Shown here one piece after another: positions 39,001 to 48,940 of a stretch of DNA of 64,000 nt. The notes under the pieces were generated by a model. The model was not told where the DNA came from. It searched no databases and was given only the letters and a program-made list of their open reading frames with translations. A program made the position numbers and the translations under genes. Origin of the DNA: Veillonella sp. VA142 (GTDB taxonomy: Bacteria > Bacillota > Negativicutes > Veillonellales > Veillonellaceae); NCBI RefSeq assembly GCF_003992135.1, contig NZ_RQVN01000002.1, forward strand, positions 62,001 to 126,000. The letters are read 5' to 3'. How positions within the stretch are numbered: the stretch's first letter is position 1; each line of letters opens with the position of its first letter.

Positions 39001-40919
39001 CAGAAGATTCACTACATACATTATCTGCTATTTTTGATAAGCAAGGTATTGCAGAACGACAAGAAACAGCTAAACTATTCAGCAAGTATATGAATGAAGC
39101 GATTCATAGATTTGGTGAAATGAGAGATGCAAGAGGACAACGAATTTATGAAGATGGTTCACCTGAAAAGGTCGCATTGCATGCACTATCTGGTGCCATT
39201 ACATCAGCTATTGTAAAAGGAAATCCTACAACTGGAGCCATATCTGGTGGACTCAATGAAGCGTTGATACAATCTATAAGCAAACTAGCAAAGGATCACC
39301 CAGCAAGGGCACAATTATTATCTGCTAGCCTTGGCTATACCGTAGATAAGCTATTAGGTGGCAGTGGATTAGAAGGTGCTAGCATTGCACAAGCTGGAAC
39401 GAAGTGGAATAGTTATGGACCTCGTAGAAGATATAATGGAGAAGTCACAGTACAGTTGATAGGGGCATTACAAACCAAAGTAGCTAATAAGGAACCTATA
39501 GAGTTAAAGGATATTGAAAATGTAAAATTTAGTATACTAAATAATGGAGAAGAGGAAGAAGTCTCGATTAGAGATTTACCAGATCTATATATTGTGTGGG
39601 TGGCCGATAAAAATGGTCTTGGACAAGATTATCAAGTTAATAAAGTTAAAGGAAGACTAGACCCAATATATGGGGATTTTAAAATCCAGAAAGTTGGTGT
39701 AAAGGATAATAACGGTAAAAAGGCTATCATTTATACAGGGTATGATGCTATCTTAGCAAACGAATTAGGTTTACAGTCGACCGATGAAAAGGGAGTGCCT
39801 TTAGGTGATGCTATTCAGAGTAAACATGTTAGAGAGTTTTTAGGTGGTTTTAGAGAAGGCTTTGGCGATGCTTTAAAAAGTGATATAGAAGGGCAAAAAG
39901 AGTTTTTAGAAGAATTAATATTTAATCCACTTGGCGTGATACATGATATACAGAAATTAGTGGAAAATTTAAGTCAGGCTTCTAATATGCAACAGTATAG
40001 AGAACAATTATCGCAGATAACTAATGAAATGTATCGGACTGCATTTAGTAATGATAATAAGAGAATAGGAGTCTTGTTAGGTCAAGCTACGGAAATAGTA
40101 GCAAGTATTTTATTAAGTCCAGATAAGATAAAACTCTCTAAGGTTAAGTTTTTAAGTCAAGTATCTAAGATAATGGAATATACACCTCAACGCGTTAAGT
40201 TCGAAAAAGCATTTGAAACTGCCGTTGCTATGGGGAATATTGTTGATGAAGAAGAAACTCTAATCAAGATAAATAAGCTAAATGCTGTTGAAAATAAAGT
40301 AGAATCTATTGGAAAAGAAGCTAAAGTGATAGCTAAGGATACAAAGGCTAATAAAAAAGTAGAAATTAACGGAAAAGAATCTCCTAAAAAATCTATTCCT
40401 GAAACGGTAAGTCCTACTACAAACACAACAAGCTTAGCTGATAGTCCAGATATTTATCGGAATGGTGAGCAATATAAACCGGGTACGAAAACAAGAGAAT
40501 TAAAAGAGAATATTGTATATGAGAGTAAAGGATATTATTACCAAACCGATGAATTAGGGCGTATAAAGGCTGCCCAAGGTAATTTGCGATTAGAAGATGG
40601 TGTACGAAATAACGGAGATCAATTAAAAGCAGGTTATGAAGACCGATTACCAAACGACCATGGTGGGCATCTGATAGCTAGAATCTTTGGTGGATCAGGA
40701 GAATTAGATAATCTAGTTGCTATGGATAAAATTGTGAATACTAGTAAATATAGAAAAGTAGAAAATCAATGGCAAAAAGCATTGAAAGAAGGAAAGGAAG
40801 TGCAAGTAACGATAGATATAGTATATGATGGAGCAAATAAAAGACCAATAAAGTTTAATGTAAATTATGTTATTGATAAAGAAAAAGCGACAGAAAGCTT
40901 TTTAAATGGAGGCGCATAA
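33090..40919 (+). CDS. Filamentous-haemagglutinin/CdiA-like TpsA exoprotein with C-terminal nuclease toxin
   Basis: 2609-aa secreted protein, probably exported by the TpsB encoded at 42538. In order: signal peptide (about 1-24); first TPS domain (about 26-220, GVSHN...NNAT, NPNGI near 125); Thr/Pro-rich linker (about 408-460); second TPS domain (about 462-640, NPNGM near 562); haemagglutinin repeats; a very basic aromatic patch near 943-965; a CdiA-like segment (SSDYM...NGYEDQ, about 1070-1095); FHA-2-type repeats (about 1300-1950); pretoxin region (about 2004-2114) ending TKWNSYG in place of VENN; a helical region; and an Endonuclease_NS_2-type domain with DHGGHLIA (D2523-A2530) and FGGSGELDNLVAMD. 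The region after about 2114 is AT-rich. The stop overlaps the next gene by one base. Toxin activity is inferred. Confidence 0.9.
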   Translation: MKKERKELLTLWITLSLQLGTYAAQGIVSHEVMVDNSQAVPVIQIASPTHGVSHNRYESFSTDTGAIFNNATTPTVSTQIGPVNANPNLREPASLIVNEVVGTSTSQLAGTFEVAGQPAEVVIANPNGISIKGVHFINTPKATFTTGIPHMVDGQLENFVIEKGNIEVTRGINAPTEQSGANSYTPISKVDLLAKTIRINADVVAQDTIRAVTGRNTVNYSDGTVTAMKSGESTPTGVALDVGALGGMYGNTISLIGTETGVGVNISGSIDAIAGTLHIDTAGNLTIEQGGSQQEPTSIHSAKELEIRSQDLHNHGTIVGDETVTIQSGTLTNDGNLQGKQIEANITNLRGQGVISSADNLTIQGTDSIVYQGGMRSQSGDITVRGKQVEVDRNHIQVVSKDKLHIESQTPTPETPVDILKPTLENPLHTPTIQPIPHIPSKVVVEDTQEELPITVDVNAPKNRQPILDTTRNGIDILHIAGVDGDGVSHNAYTQFNVKERGLILNNATKYTKTQLAGYIDKNMFLAGNGAKTIINEVTSTSPSILKGYIEVAGNPADVVIVNPNGMTVNGLGVINGTHMTLQGKDYIDIVGKGYGGQQIDSTFSSDRLRNRRSELWGHHLRIDTETLENTGNIAADTMHISAKTMLNAGFVESKDTLQFAGNELVQDKGIMKANQNVHISANHIRNSNSSVLEAGTSVHITGDTLENDASHVVSHGVMDLGVGNVENINTGAIIAKDTLQIQGNTFANTKGILFAKNDAEIDMKEDVTNTGGLWHVLGNLRVQGRHIRNINTSGSYFGSDMYIKGNAYVLGMESFENRSSDVIVKGNLTIKAPKIQNHKDVFKTGWTISEEDKYEGIPYLDQPNYYEADRKYHRTIHTGTIEEETATSRILSDGTIHITGQTVQNTYSQIMAKDGLQVTADSVTNTGYQGTVHYDDIGRDRHYWKYKKKKRFWKHKKWVYGHTDIPYEHHEIFDAESSPSSERIAVLGSHGTTSIQSNEFTNTTLEADGTAYAVRDKKVETAVALTDISKLVTPVLEPSKQLYMTTEPLAVAKVEENPLYTDKKQFLSSDYMVTRLQADPERVYTRLRNGYEDQEIAKEELRQGGHTLTKYTGHDQSLLSGIPNSLLQPGDLRKDGSIVLGKDVQVISQKVDNTGSIQAKDSLSITGNHVRNLSGSMNGNLVSIRTDILKNISGRIHGKDGVHIEGKDIRNETQVTSNTSFGRRQDTAHGNASITSDGGIHIQGDTIRSVGATIHGNSTVSLAGKDIQVSARALQNRYIGSGVTLESTKYLGSTVQGHTVQVQGGEITLQGSRMMGHTVDLSGNSLTLTNVTDRTLSDVAVGARGSDYFNRKMVIEEQNLGATIEGETGVKVRMDNNVSMKASTIHSKTGLVDVQAGRVSIAHGTERHEIVSEVHQKDRGFLSSTTRDIYDHRRTDTVVGSTISSGTVKVDGKQDVLVKASHIVGDTDVTVTSAGNLTITSAQEESGATHREEVRKSGIFGNGGLSLTIGTQRQVDTYDVKSSVAKGSVIGSRFGSVTLGATGSTQVEASDVASKGDIQVQGSGVTIRNGYTTSHTGETHRFSKSGLTLSLSNRLVDTTTNAVGTLTRANSVKDERLKALLAYKTYDDAKTSIEKSKLKDQAKSLHLNLSLGTERSEASTNVDSKIAKGSTVVSDGHIRIAAKKDDIRIEGSDVQGKDITLDSANSIYVKGKETTSEMTQSMKQKQGSLGISYDVLQHRFSDISVNASGSKGNIAGTDIVHDPTKIRATNALALTTKQDVHIKDGVLKGEAIQANIGGNLEIHSVQDTHDYTDHTTSGGMSLSLSKKGAFNSLQGSLQRTDIDSKYTSVIHQSGLYAGSTGFNISVGNTTTLEGALLASKTDTNTLKTKQLVMKDMENRAKYTYGSKGVSYLADPTIGKSSKQYNELGLVPTIMPGEQGISNSTTYSAIAKGVLEVEQPEVNLNTIRRNTEDSLHTLSAIFDKQGIAERQETAKLFSKYMNEAIHRFGEMRDARGQRIYEDGSPEKVALHALSGAITSAIVKGNPTTGAISGGLNEALIQSISKLAKDHPARAQLLSASLGYTVDKLLGGSGLEGASIAQAGTKWNSYGPRRRYNGEVTVQLIGALQTKVANKEPIELKDIENVKFSILNNGEEEEVSIRDLPDLYIVWVADKNGLGQDYQVNKVKGRLDPIYGDFKIQKVGVKDNNGKKAIIYTGYDAILANELGLQSTDEKGVPLGDAIQSKHVREFLGGFREGFGDALKSDIEGQKEFLEELIFNPLGVIHDIQKLVENLSQASNMQQYREQLSQITNEMYRTAFSNDNKRIGVLLGQATEIVASILLSPDKIKLSKVKFLSQVSKIMEYTPQRVKFEKAFETAVAMGNIVDEEETLIKINKLNAVENKVESIGKEAKVIAKDTKANKKVEINGKESPKKSIPETVSPTTNTTSLADSPDIYRNGEQYKPGTKTRELKENIVYESKGYYYQTDELGRIKAAQGNLRLEDGVRNNGDQLKAGYEDRLPNDHGGHLIARIFGGSGELDNLVAMDKIVNTSKYRKVENQWQKALKEGKEVQVTIDIVYDGANKRPIKFNVNYVIDKEKATESFLNGGA

Positions 40920-42472
40920 TGTTTGCAGAAGAAAAAAAGTTGCTGATGGAAAAAAGTTTAATACAGGCAACCAGAGAACTAGGCGATACATGTATCCCTG
41001 GCAATTGGTCAAAGATATTAGTTTATGCTGAAGTAAGTTCAATATCATATACGAGCAGTTTTATAGTCGTATATGATGATGATTCTTTTATAGTTGAAAA
41101 TGATTTATTTATAATTTCTAACTATACTAGAAAAAATATTTCAGATTTAGGGGTAAAATTAGGAGAAATAGCACATAGTGCTTATAGTAGTATAGCAAAT
41201 GAAGAGAATGAAGAGGATTGTCTTTTGGAGTTTGTTGAGTTAGAACTGGATTCCAATGGAAATAGTCAAATATATTATCATGAACTTCCATTAGAGTATG
41301 AATATTTCACTACACCAAGAGTAATCTGGGAGTATAGAAAGATAGGACTTACAAGTCGTGTTTTTTGGTACTCTGAAGTATCTAGTTTAGTAAAACAACT
41401 AAATATCATTCCAGAAAAAATACTCAAGAATAGGCTTGATACTATTAATTTAGTTAACATTTTGAATAACATAATTAAGAAAAAAGAAATTTATTTGAGA
41501 GATTTTATTTCTAAGGACTGCAAAAACATGTATTTTCATTTGGATACAATTTGTAATAAGGAAAAATTAAATATCTATATTGAGTATGCGGATAATACAT
41601 GGATTAAAGAACGAAATATACAATCAAAATTTGCTGGTATTAATGATTTTAGAGTGGCAGCTCTTTATTGGGACTGGTCTGATGAGTTTAATAGTATGCA
41701 TACAATTTTAGGAAAAAAATATACATCATTAGATTGTATATTTAATATTTCCACAGGCGAACTCTCTTATGTATATGACAATGTCACAGAAGATAATTTT
41801 ACTGATGAACTAGCTTTGCTAAATGCCTGGGAAAAGCGGTATTTTTCCCCAGATGGGAAACCTTTGCACACGCATGCAATAGCACCGTATGAGGGATGTA
41901 TCACAGGGACTATGCACATAGATATGTCTCAGTTTATTCAAGAGGAGGAAGAAGAAGTGGCTAGTGTAGATCCAGCTATAGAATTTACAGGAGAAGATAT
42001 TCACGATTTGATTCCACAATATCTTCAAAATAGTTACGATATTTTGTATTCTATCTTGCCAGGTACATATCATCGAGTATACCTATATGTAGAGAATGAT
42101 GGAACGGTATGCCGTCAACTAGGATATATCATTGTCGACGGCGAATACCTTACTTTTGAAGAGATGGTAGATCGGAAGGTGGTTTCTAAGGCGACTTATG
42201 ATGCTACGATGGAACAACTAGCACTATGGTCGAATCACATGCGAAATGCATTTATTGCATGCCATCTTGAGCCGTGGACGGTGTTCTCCTATATGCTAGA
42301 TGAAGAGCGACATATTTCTACTAACTTTGGTTACGATGTATTAGCAGAGCAAACCTATGACAATGAACTCTTTGACCTATGGTCTTATGAAAAATTAGGA
42401 ATTAAGAGTCCTAACTTGCCTGAAGACAAGATAGCAACTATTGTACCAGAAAATGAATATGCAAAATTTTAA
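40919..42472 (+). CDS. Putative immunity protein of the nuclease exoprotein (YezG/DUF600-like C-terminus)
   Basis: 517 aa, cytosolic, acidic, no signal peptide or membrane segment. It overlaps the exoprotein stop by one base, the usual place for a CDI immunity gene. The last third (about 355-517), with DLIPQYLQNSYDILYSIL, GTYHRVYLYVEN and EPWTVFSYML...NFGYD, resembles the YezG (DUF600) family, whose B. subtilis member neutralises the YeeF nuclease. The first two-thirds may contain one or two diverged copies (for example WSKILVYAEVSS near 25-40). The first two-thirds are markedly AT-rich (11 of 60 G+C at 41101-41160) and the last third is not (25 of 60 at 42121-42180). The immunity assignment is inference from position and similarity. 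Confidence 0.65.
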   Translation: MFAEEKKLLMEKSLIQATRELGDTCIPGNWSKILVYAEVSSISYTSSFIVVYDDDSFIVENDLFIISNYTRKNISDLGVKLGEIAHSAYSSIANEENEEDCLLEFVELELDSNGNSQIYYHELPLEYEYFTTPRVIWEYRKIGLTSRVFWYSEVSSLVKQLNIIPEKILKNRLDTINLVNILNNIIKKKEIYLRDFISKDCKNMYFHLDTICNKEKLNIYIEYADNTWIKERNIQSKFAGINDFRVAALYWDWSDEFNSMHTILGKKYTSLDCIFNISTGELSYVYDNVTEDNFTDELALLNAWEKRYFSPDGKPLHTHAIAPYEGCITGTMHIDMSQFIQEEEEEVASVDPAIEFTGEDIHDLIPQYLQNSYDILYSILPGTYHRVYLYVENDGTVCRQLGYIIVDGEYLTFEEMVDRKVVSKATYDATMEQLALWSNHMRNAFIACHLEPWTVFSYMLDEERHISTNFGYDVLAEQTYDNELFDLWSYEKLGIKSPNLPEDKIATIVPENEYAKF

Positions 42473-42537
42473 TAAGAAGGTGTATAGTATTGTACAGGGG
42501 AGAATATTTGATTGAACATATTTAGAAAGGTATTACC

Positions 42538-44190
42538 ATGAGAAAAGTCATCTTAGCACTCGCACTTTTGTCTATGGGTGTTGTCAATTATAGTACCTAT
42601 GCCAATACTATAGATGAGCAAGGTAAACTGTTAGACCAGATGGAACGTTCTATATCTCATGTGGAACAAAAGGAAGCACCGGCTTTCACAGTTCTTACAG
42701 AGGGAATAGTACATCAAAAGGTAAATCAACTATCGAATGATGAGCCAGAATTTTTAATTCATCATATTGAACTTTCACAGGTTCCACCAGAGTTTAGTTT
42801 TCTGCAAACGATGGTGGCTAAGAAAGAACATCAATCGTATGGGGTAGAAACCATTAATACCTTGTTGCAGGAACTTAATGCAGCTTTACTAGATAGAGGT
42901 TACGTTACCTCTAAGGTCTATATGGAGCCTCAAAATATAGGGAGTGGCACACTTCGCTTATCCTTACTGGTAGGAACCGTGGAAGACATACAATTTAAGG
43001 GTGTAAAAGGTAATTATACCAATGCATTAGCCTTTCATAAGGGGCATATCTTAAACATACGGAAGATAGAACAAACTGTAGATAATTTAAATACAGTACC
43101 CCATCAGAAGGCTAAGGTACAGTTACAACCTGGAAGTCAGTTAGGTACATCTATTGTCGTATTTCAGATAGAAAATAAGTCTAAAGTAGAAATCAACACT
43201 GGATTTGATAATTTTGGTAATGAAGGGACAGGGCACTTGCAAGGAAATATGTCCATCACAGTAGCTAGACCATTAGATCGTAGTGATACCTTGTACTATA
43301 GCTTAACTAAAACTAGACACTCGGATAGTGTTAATACAAGCACATCAAATTATGTATCATACCAACTACCTATTGGATATGATAGCATTACCCTTAGCCA
43401 TTCTAATTCAGACTATCAACAAGGGGTTGCCTATGCCATTAAACCATTTATTTCTAGCGGTAACTTTACTAGTGATGAATTACGATGGAAACATGTATTG
43501 CACAGAAACAGTCAACAGATTACAGAATTAGTGCAAGGTCTTACACATAAGACAAGGCATTCTTTTATTAATAGTAGTGAAATTGATGTGCAACGGAGAA
43601 ACACCACGTCTTGGTCCATAGGAATACATCAAAAGCGGTATAGCAAGAATGGAAGTTTAGATTGGTTGGTGCAATATGAAAGAGGTGTTCCTTGGTGGGC
43701 TAGTCCTGGACCTACCGATTATTTAGGAGAAGCTACCACACAATATCATATATATACGGGGAAAGTGAACTATCATCGTACAATGACTCTTTGGAATCGA
43801 AAAGCTACCTATACAATGGAAGCGAAAAGACAGTATACGAATAGTAAGCTGTACAGTAGTGAGTTCTTTACTATCGGTGGATGGTATACTGTGCGTGGCT
43901 TTACCGGAGATAGAAATCTAGCCGCAGAACGAGGGTTCTATGTACGGAACACCTTGGATGTATCACTGAATCAGAATCATACAGTGTATGTAGGTTTAGA
44001 TTATGGTAAAGTGTACGGAAAATCTACGGAAGATATATTGGGTACAGAACTATGGGGCGGAGCCATTGGCATGAAAGGACACTATGGAAGTGCTAACTAT
44101 AATATATTCTTGGCCACATCGTTACAAGTACCAAACGGTTTTACAGTGCCACATCGAGTCCTAGGAATACAGATGAGTGTAGCATTATAA
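42538..44190 (+). CDS. TpsB outer-membrane transporter (FhaC/ShlB/HecB family)
   Basis: 550-aa beta-barrel that exports a TpsA exoprotein across the outer membrane. A signal peptide (about 1-22, ending STYA) is followed by a POTRA domain (about 72-140, with LNAALLDRGYVTSKVYMEPQ), a second POTRA, and a 16-strand-type barrel (about 215-550). The conserved VRGF of the L6 loop is at 452-455, and YVGLDYGKVYG is near the C-terminus. It lies 65 bases after the immunity gene, giving the order A-I-B rather than the more usual B-A-I. Presence of TpsB requires an outer membrane. Confidence 0.92.
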   Translation: MRKVILALALLSMGVVNYSTYANTIDEQGKLLDQMERSISHVEQKEAPAFTVLTEGIVHQKVNQLSNDEPEFLIHHIELSQVPPEFSFLQTMVAKKEHQSYGVETINTLLQELNAALLDRGYVTSKVYMEPQNIGSGTLRLSLLVGTVEDIQFKGVKGNYTNALAFHKGHILNIRKIEQTVDNLNTVPHQKAKVQLQPGSQLGTSIVVFQIENKSKVEINTGFDNFGNEGTGHLQGNMSITVARPLDRSDTLYYSLTKTRHSDSVNTSTSNYVSYQLPIGYDSITLSHSNSDYQQGVAYAIKPFISSGNFTSDELRWKHVLHRNSQQITELVQGLTHKTRHSFINSSEIDVQRRNTTSWSIGIHQKRYSKNGSLDWLVQYERGVPWWASPGPTDYLGEATTQYHIYTGKVNYHRTMTLWNRKATYTMEAKRQYTNSKLYSSEFFTIGGWYTVRGFTGDRNLAAERGFYVRNTLDVSLNQNHTVYVGLDYGKVYGKSTEDILGTELWGGAIGMKGHYGSANYNIFLATSLQVPNGFTVPHRVLGIQMSVAL

Positions 44191-44299
44191 ATATCTGAGG
44201 TAAGCATTCCTTATAGAGATGGCAATATATAATAGGAAGATGTAGTTAGTTTAATTATTTGATGGCTCCTAAGTTTTGTTGAGGGGGTAGTAAATTGCC

Positions 44300-44328
44300 T
44301 TGCAAAAGGTGGGGATTATTACTATAAT
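44300..44328 (+). promoter_or_regulatory. Sigma-A promoter for glyA
   Basis: TTGCAA (44300-44305), a 17-bp spacer and TATAAT (44323-44328), with start expected near 44335. The region 44191-44299 after tpsB shows no recognised terminator. Confidence 0.7.
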
Positions 44329-44367
44329 AAAGGGTAGATTGAAATGTTTCTTTCACAGGAGGTTACC

Positions 44368-46253
<1,886 letters not shown>

Positions 46254-46271
46254 ACGGTGTTGTCCGAAGAG

Positions 46272-46309
46272 TAATGCGCGTTTCTTTAGTAGTAACGCGC
46301 ATTATTTTT
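46272..46309 (+). terminator. Rho-independent terminator after upp
   Basis: AATGCGCGTT (46273-46282) pairs perfectly with AACGCGCATT (46294-46303), followed by a short T run. It ends just 16 bases before radA. Confidence 0.8.
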
Positions 46310-46325
46310 ATAAGAAGGGATATGT

Positions 46326-47702
46326 ATGTCAAAAAAGAAAACAGTTTTTTTCTGTTCAGAATGTGGTAATGAGTCATCGAAATGGTTTGGACGTTGTACC
46401 GCTTGTGGTGCTTGGAATACTGCAGTGGAAGAAGAACTGCAACCGGAAGTTAAAACAAAACATGTAGCGTCTTATCGCCCGGTGCAAGATGAAGACAACA
46501 AGCCCAAGGCTCTGACAGAAATTGAAGTAGGAGCCATTGCTCGAATTACTTCTGGATATGGAGAAATTGACCGTGTTCTTGGCGGTGGTATTGTACCAGG
46601 TGCGTTGATTTTGCTTGGTGGGGATCCAGGTATTGGTAAGTCTACTTTACTGTTACAAGTGTCTGGTCGTATTGCAGAAGAGTCAGGTAAAGTTTTATAT
46701 GCATCTGGAGAAGAATCAGATATGCAGTTAAAGTTGAGAGCTCATCGACTAGGTATCAATTCTTCTAATCTATTAGTGCAGGCAGAAACTAATTTAGATA
46801 CCATATTGAATGAAGCCAAACGAAGTCAACCAATGCTACTTGTCATTGACTCCATCCAAACTATGTATGTAGGATCTGTAGAATCAGCACCGGGTAGTGT
46901 CAGTCAAGTTCGTGAATGTACGGCTAGACTGTTACGCTTTGCAAAAGACCAAGATATTCCAGTCATCATCATTGGACATGTTACCAAAGATGGTACCATC
47001 GCAGGGCCTCGTATGTTAGAACATATGGTGGATGTAGTATTGTATTTTGAAGGAGAACGGTCCTATCAATTCCGTATCTTACGGGGTATCAAAAATCGAT
47101 TTGGGTCTACTTCTGAATCGGGTCTCTTTACCATGGAAGAGGAAGGCTTAGGTGAACTCCTCAATCCATCAGCTACTCTATTAGCTGAGCGGTCAGAAGA
47201 AGAAACGGGATCTGCTATCATGGCATACCTAGAAGGGGTACGCCCTATTCTAGTAGAAGTACAAAGTTTAGTGGTCTCTACAGCTTTTGGCATGCCACGA
47301 AGAACAGCGATTGGTTATGATTTAAATAAGCTGATTTTGCTCCTAGCTGTATTAGAAAAACGCTGTGGCTTTACATTAGGTAATAAAGATGTGTATGTCA
47401 CTATTATCGGGGGGTTAAAAGTCAATGAACCGGCATGTGATTTAGCCATGGCAGTGGCGATTATCTCTAATTTAAAAAACAAGCCAGTGCCTCCAGATAT
47501 GGTAATCTTAGGTGAAGTAGGATTGACAGGTAATATTCGTAGTATTCCAAGAATAGAACAACGAATTGCAGAAGCTAAGAAATTAGGATTTAAACAATTT
47601 GTGATTCCTGCTGGTAATGTAAAACAGTTGAAAGGAATACAAGAAGGTATCTCTATACAAGGTGTTACCAGTATTCAAGAAGTAATGAAAAATATTTTCT
47701 AG
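46326..47702 (+). CDS. radA: DNA repair protein RadA (Sms)
   Basis: RecA-related helicase that promotes branch migration in recombination. Zinc finger C10, C13, C24, C27; Walker A GGDPGIGKST at 98-107; RadA-specific KNRFG at 256-260; C-terminal Lon-protease-like domain (about 285-458). 458 aa. First gene of the conserved radA-yacL-ispD/F-gltX-cysS order. Confidence 0.96.
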   Translation: MSKKKTVFFCSECGNESSKWFGRCTACGAWNTAVEEELQPEVKTKHVASYRPVQDEDNKPKALTEIEVGAIARITSGYGEIDRVLGGGIVPGALILLGGDPGIGKSTLLLQVSGRIAEESGKVLYASGEESDMQLKLRAHRLGINSSNLLVQAETNLDTILNEAKRSQPMLLVIDSIQTMYVGSVESAPGSVSQVRECTARLLRFAKDQDIPVIIIGHVTKDGTIAGPRMLEHMVDVVLYFEGERSYQFRILRGIKNRFGSTSESGLFTMEEEGLGELLNPSATLLAERSEEETGSAIMAYLEGVRPILVEVQSLVVSTAFGMPRRTAIGYDLNKLILLLAVLEKRCGFTLGNKDVYVTIIGGLKVNEPACDLAMAVAIISNLKNKPVPPDMVILGEVGLTGNIRSIPRIEQRIAEAKKLGFKQFVIPAGNVKQLKGIQEGISIQGVTSIQEVMKNIF

Positions 47703-47724
47703 CCCTATGTGTAGAGTCATTAGG

Positions 47725-47750
47725 ATGTATGATTTATTAGAATCATACAT
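47725..47750. repeat. Perfect 10-bp palindrome upstream of yacL
   Basis: ATGTATGATT and AATCATACAT are separated by 6 bases between radA and the PIN/TRAM gene. There is no T tract after it (CGGGAAAG follows), so it reads as an operator or weak attenuator rather than a terminator. An RNA hairpin would leave the ribosome-binding site free. Confidence 0.6.
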
Positions 47751-47788
47751 CGGGAAAGCATGCGGTATAAAAAAGAGGAGGTGACCTT

Positions 47789-48928
47789 ATGATCTATAAA
47801 TTATTGCGATATGCCATTGCTATCTTATTTGGTAGTATGGGGTATGTCGGAGCAGATGCACTATCAACACTTATGGTATCTGTGTGGGATGAACAGATGC
47901 TGCAAATGGGAGTATTTGGAATCTCTGCTATGACGATATTGTACTATACACTAAGTATCCTATTAGCTGCCTTTATCGGTTATTTAGTATCTAAGTATAT
48001 TTTACGTATAGGTCTAAGAGTAGCAAAACAAATTGAACGTATTTTAAGTCGGGTGCCTAGTCAACAACTAGTAGCTGGCACGATAGGATTATTATTTGGA
48101 CTCATTATTGCTAATTTAATTGGGATGGCCTTTGAGCGTGTTCCAATTATTGGCTCATACTTGCCTATCGTGCTCAGTGCTGTATTAGGATATATTGGGA
48201 TTCGTTTGGGGATGGATAAAGGACCTGACTTATACAAAACCATGGTATCGTATACTTTTAGAGGGGGACGTAACAAAGGTAGAACGATTAAAGAACCAAA
48301 AGAAAAAGAAACGCAACCTCAAACTTGTTCTGCTAAGGTCTTAGATACATCGGTTGTCATTGATGGTCGAATTTTAGATATTGTGAATACAGGATTTTTA
48401 GAAGGACCTTTCATAGTGCCTGTATTTGTGCTAGAAGAATTACAAAAATTGTCTGATTCTGCGGACACTTTGAAACGTAATCGAGGTAGACGAGGCTTAG
48501 ACTTACTGCAGACAATGCGTGAAAAATTAACAGATTCTATGGAAATTATAGATGTTGACTATGAAGACTTGTCCGAAGTAGATTTGAAATTGATTCGCCT
48601 CAGTATGGATAAACATTGGAAGCTTATCACTAATGATTTTAATCTGAATAAAGTAGCTACCTTGCAAGGAGTTGAGGTGTTGAATCTAAATGATTTGGCA
48701 AATGCTATTAAGCCGAAAATGATGAGTGGTGAAACCTTACTAGTACGTATTATGAAAGCTGGTAAAGAACCACATCAAGGTGTTGCTTATTTAGATGATG
48801 GGACCATGATTGTTGTAGAAAATGGTGTAGACCATGTGGATCAAACGGTGAATGTTGTAGTTACTTCTGTATTACAAACCAGTGCGGGACGAATGATTTT
48901 TGCCCGTGTTGAGGAATCAAATTCCTAG
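47789..48928 (+). CDS. yacL: PIN/TRAM domain membrane protein YacL
   Basis: 379 aa. About four membrane segments lie within residues 1-150. A PIN nuclease-like domain starts near 183 (VLDTSVVIDGRILDI, then VFVLEELQKLSDSAD and the acidic residue in TNDFNLN), followed by a TRAM RNA-binding domain near 320-375 (SGETLLVRIMKAGKEPHQGVAYLDDGT). The acidic PIN residues look intact, but the biological substrate of YacL is not established. In B. subtilis it lies in the same radA-yacL-ispD order. Confidence 0.93.
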   Translation: MIYKLLRYAIAILFGSMGYVGADALSTLMVSVWDEQMLQMGVFGISAMTILYYTLSILLAAFIGYLVSKYILRIGLRVAKQIERILSRVPSQQLVAGTIGLLFGLIIANLIGMAFERVPIIGSYLPIVLSAVLGYIGIRLGMDKGPDLYKTMVSYTFRGGRNKGRTIKEPKEKETQPQTCSAKVLDTSVVIDGRILDIVNTGFLEGPFIVPVFVLEELQKLSDSADTLKRNRGRRGLDLLQTMREKLTDSMEIIDVDYEDLSEVDLKLIRLSMDKHWKLITNDFNLNKVATLQGVEVLNLNDLANAIKPKMMSGETLLVRIMKAGKEPHQGVAYLDDGTMIVVENGVDHVDQTVNVVVTSVLQTSAGRMIFARVEESNS

Positions 48929-48940
48929 AAAGGGAGTGCC

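Noticed and set aside
39340-39440. VENN motif typical of proteobacterial CdiA pretoxin boundaries
   Set aside because: Searched for and not present; the position is occupied by TKWNSYG.
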